DNA of 64,000 nucleotides from Bog-532 sp963742875. Its GTDB lineage: Bacteria > Actinomycetota > Actinomycetes > Streptosporangiales > Streptosporangiaceae. Numbering within the stretch: the stretch's first letter is position 1; each line of letters begins with the position of its first letter. Location of the stretch: positions 62,001 to 126,000 of the forward strand of contig CAVUNO010000011.1 of NCBI GenBank assembly GCA_963742875.1. The letters run 5' to 3'. Below, piece after piece: positions 58,101 through 64,000 of this stretch. The translations under genes were made by a program, and so were the position numbers. The notes below the pieces were generated by a model, which searched no databases, had not been told where the DNA came from, and saw nothing but the letters and a program-made list of their open reading frames with translations.

Positions 58101-58818
58101 GGTCAGCAGCAGCTCCCGGCAAGGGGGCGCCCAAAGGCCTTGCGGCGCCTCACCGAGGCTGCGCTGGTCGGCGACCTTGAAGTAGCGGATTTCCTCGATC
58201 GTGTCACCGAAGAACTCGATCCGGACCGGATGCTCGTCGGTAGGCGAGAAAACGTCGATGATGCCGCCGCGGACCGCGACGTCACCCCGCCGGCCGACCA
58301 GGTCCTCGCGCGCATAGCCGATCTCCACCAGCCTGGTGAGCAGCTCATCAGGGTCACAGGTGTCGCCGGCCCGCAACCGGACCGGCTCCAGGTCCCCGAG
58401 ACCGCCGACGATCGGCTGCAGCAGGCACCTGACCGGCGCGACGACGACCGAGAGCGGTCCGGCTGCGCTGTCGTCTGCGTCCGGGTGGGCTCAGCCGGCG
58501 CAGCACCGCGATCCGCTGCCCAACGGTGTCGGAGCGGGGCGAGAGGCGCTCGTGCGGCAGCGTCTCCCAGCCGGGGAAGAAGGCGACGCTGCCCTCCGGC
58601 AGGAAGGAGCCGAGCGACGCGGTCAGGTCTTCGGCCTCGCGGGCGGTCGCGGTGACGGCGAGCACGAACTGCCCGAGCTGGGACGCGATGGCTGCGGTGA
58701 GCACGGGCCGTAGCGCGGGCGGGGCGACAAGATCGACACCGTTCTGGGCGGTCCCTTCGAAGGCACGGCGCAGTCGCGGATCGTCCGCGACGATGCTGAG
58801 GATTCCGGCAAGACTCAT
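55182..58818 (-). pseudogene. mfd: Transcription-repair coupling factor Mfd with a +1 frameshift near the N-terminus
   Basis: ATG 58818 begins SLAGILSIVADDPRLRRAF, then FPGWETLPHERLSPRSDTVG, the usual Mfd start (UvrB-like D1). After VLRRL an extra base (the T at about 58491 on the plus strand) shifts the frame. DDSAAGPLSVVVAPVRCLLQ then continues in the frame of the main 1064-codon body. That body holds the RNA-polymerase-interacting region (LTPGDYVVHEQHGVGRYVEM), the helicase motifs GDVGYGKTEIAVRAAFK, DEEQRFGVEHKE and GRVGRGRERAYAYF, and the D7 end. Mfd removes stalled polymerase and recruits UvrA. Full length corrected would be about 1211 residues. Confidence 0.92.
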
Positions 58819-59107
58819 GGTGTCCCTGTAGTAAAAGCACGGGCAATGACGGCCCGGGCCGGTGGCGGCCCGGCGCCTGGCCACGAAGAAAAAAGGCGGC
58901 GTTCAGGTAACAGCGATGGCGGCTCGGTATTCCGGTACCTGCCCGGGTCCTTCCCTGGGCACGCGGAACACTCCCGCACGGGCAGGAAGGGGGGCCATGC
59001 TGCGTCACGACCCTGCCAGTGTACGTCCCGCCCGTTCCGTTCTGTCCGCTGGCCCCGCCTTTTGGCCGGTCATCCGGTGCCGCCACCGGACCCGGAGCGG
59101 CACCGAA

Positions 59108-59135
59108 TTCGGCTCCGCGATCGGCGACTTATAGT
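59108..59135 (+). promoter_or_regulatory. Possible promoter for the methyltransferase gene
   Basis: TATAGT at 59130-59135 is a good -10 hexamer, with TTCGGC 16 bases upstream as a weak -35. Transcription would start near 59142, giving a short leader to ATG 59160. Confidence 0.4.
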
Positions 59136-59159
59136 GTTCAAAAGGATACTCTTTGTTTC

Positions 59160-60110
59160 ATGTCATCAGCTGCCAGAAGTCACGCCGCGGGGAGCAGGGG
59201 CCCGGGTGCGGGCGAGGGGGACGCTACGGCGCGGGCCGGCGCGGCCGCACGGAACGCGCGGCAGGCGGTCCTGCGGGCCCGGCATGCGGCCAGCAAGGCC
59301 CGACTGGCGGCGGATAGCGAAGCACAGCAAGGCCGGCTGGTACGGGAAATGTTCGCCCAGCCGATCCGCGACTATCTGCACCAGGTGCTCGGCCGTCCGA
59401 TCGCCGTGCTGCGGGCCGGGTGCCAGACGCCCATCGAGGAGCTTGGCCTGGAGAAGCTGCGGGCCGGTGGATACGAGATCGGCATCACCACCGTGGATCA
59501 GGACAGCCCGGCCGCCCGGGCTGCGGCGAGCGGGGCGGCCGCCCTGGCGGCGGCCCACCGGGGCCCAGCGGGTACGGCGCCCCCCGCAAGGGCGGCGGGT
59601 GCCGGGGCCATTCTCGGCGACCTGCGGATGATCTCCCTGCCGCCCCGGTCGTTCGACATCGTCCACTGTGCCTTCCTGCTCGAGAGGATCCCGCACGCCG
59701 CGCTGGTCCTCGACCGCTTCGTCGCCGCGCTCCGGCCCGGCGGCCTGCTCCTGCTGCGCGTCCGGGACCGCGATTGCGCGGCCGCGGCGCTGGACCGCAT
59801 CACCCCCGAACCGGTGCGAAGGACCGTCTGGGCCCGGCTGCACGCGGGTGAGCCGGGGCCGCTCCCGGCGATCTACGACCCTGTGACGTCCGCCCGCGGC
59901 CTGCAGGCGTACGCCCTCTCCCACGGCCTGGTGGTCGTCCGGCGCGAGACGGCCCGCACGGTACCCGAGCCGCCCGGCCGGCTGACCGGTGCGATCGGCG
60001 TGGCCCGGGCCCTGATCGCGTGGCTGAGCCGTGGCCGCCTGACCGACGCTCACGACGAGCTGCTGTACGTCATCCGCAAACCGGAGGATCGGTTCGCCCG
60101 GCTTGTTTAA
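59160..60110 (+). CDS. Class I SAM-dependent methyltransferase-like protein
   Basis: A 316-residue protein. About 65 N-terminal residues are Ala/Arg-rich and helical (RNARQAVLRARHAASKARLA). The Rossmann-like domain follows: IAVLRAGCQTPIEELGL (weak motif I), DLRMISLPPRSFDIVHCAFL with motif IV/post-I spacing, and LVLDRFVAALRPGGLLLLRV (typical post-motif PGG). The canonical glycine-rich loop is degenerate, so AdoMet binding is uncertain. The substrate is unknown. It is divergent from mfd. The ATG 59160 start was chosen because upstream codons look non-native. Confidence 0.78.
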   Translation: MSSAARSHAAGSRGPGAGEGDATARAGAAARNARQAVLRARHAASKARLAADSEAQQGRLVREMFAQPIRDYLHQVLGRPIAVLRAGCQTPIEELGLEKLRAGGYEIGITTVDQDSPAARAAASGAAALAAAHRGPAGTAPPARAAGAGAILGDLRMISLPPRSFDIVHCAFLLERIPHAALVLDRFVAALRPGGLLLLRVRDRDCAAAALDRITPEPVRRTVWARLHAGEPGPLPAIYDPVTSARGLQAYALSHGLVVVRRETARTVPEPPGRLTGAIGVARALIAWLSRGRLTDAHDELLYVIRKPEDRFARLV

Positions 60111-60399
60111 GCCGCCCGGTTGCCGGCGCTGGCGGGGCCGGCCACCATGAAGACGGCGACGGCCAGCCGCCGTCGGAACCAGCACACAGCGTGGCGCAGA
60201 CGGGTGATCACGCCACGAACACTGACATTACGGCCACGGACACAACATGATCCTCCGTATGGTTATACGGCAAAGGACGTGCGGGGGCGGCAGCATGAGC
60301 CGCAGGCCGGTGGCCGGGCGGCCCGAGACGGGGTATCGCACGCGTGCGGCCCGGCCGATCCCCGCACATCGATGTCAACCCGGCGGGAGTGAGGCAGAC

Positions 60400-62013
60400 G
60401 TGAGCGCGGAAGCGTTGGCGGGACTTCCCGGTGAACTAGCGGACTGGCCCGCGTGGACACCTGGTGAGGCGCAGCTCGCGGACCTGGAGCTGCTGACCTC
60501 CGGGGCATTTGCGCCGCTGCGCGGCTTCATGACCGCGGCTGACCTGGCGGCCGTCGCCGAACGCGGCACCCTGGCGGACGGGACGCCGTGGCCCGTTCCG
60601 GTCATCCTCGAAGTCCCGGTCGAGGTGGTCCCGCCCGGCGAGCGCCATCTGGTGCTCCTGGACCACGAGGGGACCCCGCTCGCGGCTCTTGAGATCAGCG
60701 AGCAGCTGCCCGTGTTCAGCACCGGGGAGCAGACAGGATGGCGCCTGGGCGGACCGGTCACGGCGCTGCGCGACCCCGAGCATGGTCCGTTCCGGAGATT
60801 GCGACGCCGGCCCGGCGAGGTTCGCGCCGAGCTCGGCGAAGGCCACGTGCTGGCCTGGGCGACGCGCGGCGCCTTGCACCGGCGGCAGATCGGGCAGCTT
60901 CGCCATCTGGCCGATCAGATGAAGGCCCGGCTGCTGCTGCTTCCGCTGACCGCAGGGCCCTCCGACGTGGTGGTCCGCCCGGATGCGCTGGTCCGCGCGG
61001 TGCTCGCCGCCTGCCAGCACCTGCCCGCGGGCACGTGCGTTGTCCCGGTGCCGCTCGCGCCGCGGGACGGCGGGATCGGCGCCGAACTGCGCGCCCGCGC
61101 CGTTGTCGCCGCCGCGTACGGTGCGACACACCTGCTTGTCGACCCGGCCGACGCCCCCGATGTCGCGGCCAGCGGGCGGAGCGGCAACGGCCGGAACGAG
61201 CCGCTTCAGCTTCCCGGCCTGCCGATACCGATCGTCTCGGCCGGCGACTGGGCCTATGACCCGCGATCGGAAGTCTGGCGCCCGCTGTCGTTGATCGAGC
61301 CCGGGGCCGAGCGTAACGAGCTGACCCACGACGAGCTGACGGACCTGCTCGACCGCGGCGATCCGCTGCCGGCCTGGTTCACGCCCGAAGGCGTCGCCCA
61401 CGAACTGCAGCTGGCCCGGCCACCGCGCGGGCAGCGCGGCCTGGTGATCTTCTTTACCGGGCTGTCCGGCTCGGGCAAGTCCACGGTCGCGCGTGATCTG
61501 CGCGATGCGCTGGCCGAACGCGGCGAGCGTACGGTGTCACTGCTCGACGGCGACCGGGTCCGGCGGCTGCTGTCCGCCGGGCTGACGTTTTCCCGCGCCG
61601 ACCGCGACCTGAACATCGAGCGCATCGGCTACGTTGCCGCCGAGGTCGCCCGGCATGGCGGCATCGCGATCTGCGCGCCGATCGCACCATACGCGTCCGC
61701 ACGCGCGGCGGTCCGGGAGATGGCTACCGCGGCCGGTGACTTCCTGCTCGTGCACGTGGCCACGCCGCTGGAGGCCTGCGAGGCGCGGGACCGGAAGGGG
61801 CTGTACGCCAAGGCCCGAGCCGGGCTGATCGGCAACTTCACCGGCATTTCGGATCCCTACGAGGAGCCACGGGACGCCGACCTGGTCCTCGATACCTCGG
61901 CGATGAGCCGCCAGGACGCGGTACAGGCGGTCATCGGCCTGCTCACCTCCGGTGGGTGGCTTCCCCCGGCGCAGGACCCGGCCGCGACGGCCGCGGGCCG
62001 CCGGAGCCGATAG
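60400..62013 (+). CDS. cysC: Adenylyl-sulfate kinase fused to a degenerate ATP-sulfurylase-like half
   Basis: About 537 residues. The N-terminal ~350 residues have sulfate adenylyltransferase architecture (LLTSGAFAPLRGFM near the start, then a beta-barrel region). The catalytic QxRNPxHxxH-type motif is replaced by WATRGALHRRQ, so sulfurylase activity looks lost. The C-terminal ~180 residues are an APS kinase: P-loop FFTGLSGSGKST, LLDGDRVRRLLSAGLTFSRADRDLNIERIGYVA, then DPYEEP. It phosphorylates APS to PAPS. GTG 60400 with GGGAGTGAGG upstream was preferred over ATG 60295. There is no cysD/cysN nearby. Confidence 0.88.
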   Translation: MSAEALAGLPGELADWPAWTPGEAQLADLELLTSGAFAPLRGFMTAADLAAVAERGTLADGTPWPVPVILEVPVEVVPPGERHLVLLDHEGTPLAALEISEQLPVFSTGEQTGWRLGGPVTALRDPEHGPFRRLRRRPGEVRAELGEGHVLAWATRGALHRRQIGQLRHLADQMKARLLLLPLTAGPSDVVVRPDALVRAVLAACQHLPAGTCVVPVPLAPRDGGIGAELRARAVVAAAYGATHLLVDPADAPDVAASGRSGNGRNEPLQLPGLPIPIVSAGDWAYDPRSEVWRPLSLIEPGAERNELTHDELTDLLDRGDPLPAWFTPEGVAHELQLARPPRGQRGLVIFFTGLSGSGKSTVARDLRDALAERGERTVSLLDGDRVRRLLSAGLTFSRADRDLNIERIGYVAAEVARHGGIAICAPIAPYASARAAVREMATAAGDFLLVHVATPLEACEARDRKGLYAKARAGLIGNFTGISDPYEEPRDADLVLDTSAMSRQDAVQAVIGLLTSGGWLPPAQDPAATAAGRRSR

Positions 62014-62124
62014 CAGCGCCGCGGCAGCCGGGCTGCCCGACGGCCGGCCGCCGACGGCTGGGCGGCCGACGGCCGACGGCCGGGCCGGGATCGTCGACGG
62101 CCGGACGGTCCGCTGCCGGGACGG

Positions 62125-62388
62125 TCAGTCCCGGTCTTCGGCGCGCGTGCCTTCGTTGAGCCGGGCCCTGAATTCACCGGCCCGGTGGCGCACGCCGCGC
62201 AGCCGGGTCGTCAGAGCCCCGGACATGACATCCCGCTGCCGGGACAGCAGCACGAAGCTGGCGATCCCGCTGACCAGCAGGGCCAAGGCGGCCAGCAGCA
62301 GCCCGCGGGCGCCCGCGAAGTACAGCAGCACAAGCGCGCCGAGGAAGAGCGCGATCCGTGCGGACGTATAAGCCAGGGCAGTACGCAT
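62125..62388 (-). CDS. DUF4229 small membrane protein
   Basis: An 87-residue protein. The DUF4229 pattern is clear: LAYTSARIALFLGALVLLYF, then GLLLAALALLVSGIASFVLL, two membrane helices in a hairpin, followed by a basic tail (RQRDVMSGALTTRLRG). Ends are cytoplasmic by charge. The function is unknown, but it is widespread in actinobacteria. It follows the dehydratase gene on the same strand with a gap of about 12 bp. Confidence 0.87.
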   Translation of the reverse strand: MRTALAYTSARIALFLGALVLLYFAGARGLLLAALALLVSGIASFVLLSRQRDVMSGALTTRLRGVRHRAGEFRARLNEGTRAEDRD

Positions 62389-62400
62389 GACACTGCCAGG

Positions 62401-63393
62401 TTAGTGCGCCCCCGGCCCGGCTGTGGCCATGCCCTGGCTAATGACGCGCGCGAGCAGGGCCGGGTCGATGTTCCCGCCGGAGAGGACCGCTACCGGCTGC
62501 CGTGCGGGCGGCAGCTCATCCCGGCGGAACAGGCAGGCGGCCACGGCGGCCGCGCCACCCGGCTCGGCCACGAGGTGCGCCTCGATGGCCAGGCGGCGCA
62601 CCGCGGCGAGGAGTTCGGTGTCGGTGACGGTCACGATACCGGCCACATCCTTCTGCATGTGGGCGAACGGCAGCGCGCCGACCTGCTCCACCCGGAGCGC
62701 ATCGGCGATCGTGCGGCCTACCGAGGCGGCGGGCCAGGCGACCCGGTCACCCTTACGGAGCGAGTCCCGGGCGTCGGCGGCGAATTCGGGCTCCACACCG
62801 ACGACGGTCACGTCCGGATTGACGGCCCGGGCCGCGACCGCGATGCCGGCGATCAGGCCGCCGCCACTGACTGGAACGACGATGAGGTCCGTGTCCGGGC
62901 GGTCAGCCATGATCTCCAGCCCGATGGTTCCCTGGCCGCCGATCACGCGGCGATCGTCGAAGGGCGGGATCAGCGCGTAGCCGTGCCTGGCCACCAGGTC
63001 ATCGGCTGCGGCCAGGCGAGCCGCCATGGTGGGCGCCACCGTCACCAGTTCCGCGCCGCAGGCGGTAATGGCGTCCGTCTTGGTCGCGGGCGCCGTCTCG
63101 GGGACCACGATCACAGCAGGCGCACCCAGCAGCGCCGCCGCGTAAGCCACCGCGTACCCGTGATTGCCGCTGGAATGGGCCACCACCCCGCGGTCCCGGT
63201 CCGCGGGCGGCAGCGCGCTGATAGCCGCGTAGGCGCCGCGCAGCTTGAACGAGCCCACCGGCTGCAACGACTCGGCCTTGATCAGGAGCAGGGGCGACGA
63301 CCGGGGGAAGGGTGCCAGCGGCGTGCGGACGGCGACACCATGCAGGCGCGTCGCGGCTTCCCTGATCTCTGCAACAGATACAAGTTGGGCCAT
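62401..63393 (-). CDS. Threonine/serine dehydratase, PLP-dependent (no ACT domain)
   Basis: A 330-residue fold type II PLP enzyme. AESLQPVGSFKLRGAY carries the Schiff-base Lys, and SSGNHGYAVAYAAALLG and VPVSGGGLIAGIAVAA (phosphate loop) follow. LSGGNIDPALLARV comes near the end. It lacks the ACT domain of the ilvA at 13564, so it is the catabolic or serine/threonine dehydratase or racemase-like form. Serine versus threonine preference cannot be decided. ATG 63393 is used; a longer frame upstream is ignored. Confidence 0.92.
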   Translation of the reverse strand: MAQLVSVAEIREAATRLHGVAVRTPLAPFPRSSPLLLIKAESLQPVGSFKLRGAYAAISALPPADRDRGVVAHSSGNHGYAVAYAAALLGAPAVIVVPETAPATKTDAITACGAELVTVAPTMAARLAAADDLVARHGYALIPPFDDRRVIGGQGTIGLEIMADRPDTDLIVVPVSGGGLIAGIAVAARAVNPDVTVVGVEPEFAADARDSLRKGDRVAWPAASVGRTIADALRVEQVGALPFAHMQKDVAGIVTVTDTELLAAVRRLAIEAHLVAEPGGAAAVAACLFRRDELPPARQPVAVLSGGNIDPALLARVISQGMATAGPGAH

Positions 63394-63488
63394 GCCGTCA
63401 CAGTAAGGTAGTGGCCACACAGAATAATCAAGTCGCGCTAATTTTCCGAAATCTAGGCAGAAAGCACTCGTTTGTCGCCAAACTTAGG

Positions 63489-63512
63489 TCAGGCTCAGGT
63501 TCATGAGCCTGA
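63489..63512. promoter_or_regulatory. Perfect 9-bp inverted repeat upstream of bldC
   Basis: TCAGGCTCA (63489-63497) and TGAGCCTGA (63504-63512) are separated by GGTTCA. It lies 25 bases before the bldC start, so it is either an operator or an mRNA hairpin near the ribosome site. BldC itself binds DNA at direct repeats, so another regulator is likely if it is an operator. Confidence 0.65.
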
Positions 63513-63537
63513 GGGGCATAACTGGGAGGGGACTAAG

Positions 63538-63747
63538 TTGGACGGCAATAATGAGCGGCTGCTAACTCCGGGAGAGGTGGCGGCTCTCTTCCGGGTCGAC
63601 CCGAAGACCGTCACGCGCTGGGCCGCATCGGGCCGCATCACGAGCATCCGCACGCCCGGGGGGCACCGGCGCTTCCGGGAGTCAGAAGTACGCGCATTGC
63701 TTCGCGGTGAGGGAGAGCCCTCGGCTGAGGGCCATCCGGCTTTGTGA
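63538..63747 (+). CDS. bldC: BldC-type MerR-like developmental regulator
   Basis: A 69-residue protein consisting of a single MerR-type winged helix with no effector domain. LLTPGEVAALFRVDPKTVTRWA is the helix-turn-helix and RITSIRTPGGHRRFRESEVRAL the wing, closely matching Streptomyces BldC. In streptomycetes BldC delays entry into development by binding direct repeats cooperatively. TTG 63538 follows GGGAGGGG. A longer in-frame GTG at 63472 lacks a site. It has a perfect inverted repeat upstream and its own terminator. Confidence 0.92.
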   Translation: MDGNNERLLTPGEVAALFRVDPKTVTRWAASGRITSIRTPGGHRRFRESEVRALLRGEGEPSAEGHPAL

Positions 63748-63755
63748 CGCCTGGA

Positions 63756-63795
63756 CGGCCGGCACGGCGACCGTCCCGCTTTCCCGTGCCGGCCG
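63756..63795 (+). terminator. Hairpin terminator after bldC
   Basis: CGGCCGGCACGG (63756-63767) and CCGTGCCGGCCG (63784-63795) form a perfect 12-bp stem about nine bases after the bldC stop. There is no U-run. Confidence 0.8.
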
Positions 63796-63863
63796 CATCC
63801 TTGACCGCCTCTGCATGCCTTTGTGGATTACCGCCTCTGTGGTTCAGCCCCGCTGGCCGGTCT

Positions 63864-64000
63864 CTACGCGGGGTCGGCGTCCTCGCCCGGCTCGGCCCAG
63901 CGGTAGTCGGAGTTGTGCCGGGCGAATTCCTGGAACTCGCGCTCCAGCGCCTCGTCGCCGTCCCGCCACCGGGCGCGGCGCATGGCCGCTTCGTCTTCGG
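63864..64000 (-). CDS. C-terminal end of a hypothetical protein (partial)
   Basis: A minus-strand open frame enters from the right edge and stops at TAG (63864-63866). The visible 45 residues are highly charged: AAMRRARWRDGDEALEREFQ, then FARHNSDYRWAEPGEDADPA. Third positions are strongly G/C, supporting coding. The family is not recognised. Confidence 0.6.
   Translation of the reverse strand, partial: EDEAAMRRARWRDGDEALEREFQEFARHNSDYRWAEPGEDADPA

Noticed and set aside
55699..58655. Plus-strand open frames opposite mfd (up to 473 codons)
   Set aside because: Shadow frames without motifs; mfd helicase motifs are unmistakable on the other strand.

Overview
The window is high-GC actinobacterial chromosome. 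Supporting signs are very strong G/C at third codon positions, frequent GTG and TTG starts, mycothiol S-conjugate amidase (mca), a BldC-type regulator, DUF501, DUF4229 and DUF4287 proteins, and the chromosomal block mfd / SurA-like lipoprotein / mazG / eno / ftsB / DUF501 / ppx. A filamentous actinomycete (Streptosporangiales-like or a relative) is plausible. The exact taxon cannot be read from the sequence.

Layout. 0-3.4 kb: a partial gene end, a hypothetical protein, a TnpB transposase fragment, an ArsR repressor, a rhodanese and an aldo/keto reductase. 3.5-12.6 kb: hrpA (DEAH RNA helicase with an odd insertion), serS, an unknown 444-aa protein, a small membrane protein and mca. 12.8-19 kb: greA, ilvA, and a three-gene set of AAA+ ATPase, VWA protein and small membrane protein. 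19-23 kb: metB and cbs (transsulfuration, overlapping) divergent from a thiolase. 23-24.7 kb: DUF4287, a PPOX-fold protein and a tRNA-like gene in a lower-GC stretch. 24.7-29.2 kb: a minus-strand operon eno, ftsB, DUF501, ppx (frameshifted), then a family-5 uracil-DNA glycosylase whose ends are made of tandem repeats.

29.4-50 kb is an accessory surface-polysaccharide island between eno and the mazG/mfd block. It holds galE, UDP-sugar dehydrogenase, three intact GT2 enzymes, a GT14-like enzyme, a flippase, two membrane proteins, two polysaccharide deacetylases, a TupA-like ATP-grasp protein, a polysaccharide pyruvyl transferase broken by one TAG, and a sigma factor fused to an anti-sigma-like zinc motif and a membrane helix. 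The island is full of decay: a GH12 cellulase remnant, integrase and IS3 remnants, and duplicated and chimeric gene pieces. At its edge, 50,528-52,974, is an intact insertion sequence with 19-bp inverted ends and a 5-bp target duplication. 53.2-58.8 kb is mazG, SurA-like and mfd (mazG and mfd both frameshifted). 59-64 kb holds a methyltransferase, an APS kinase with a degenerate ATP-sulfurylase-like half, DUF4229, a second threonine/serine dehydratase and bldC.

The most unusual signal is a family of very GC-rich, hairpin-forming dispersed repeats. They sit just after stop codons (after the aldo/keto reductase, greA, the 105-aa membrane protein and the glycosylase). Three tandem copies also lie inside hrpA, where they are translated in frame as about 130 extra residues. 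This resembles the protein-coding palindromic elements known from Rickettsia. The family, the fused sigma factor and the UAA-anticodon tRNA-like gene most deserve follow-up.
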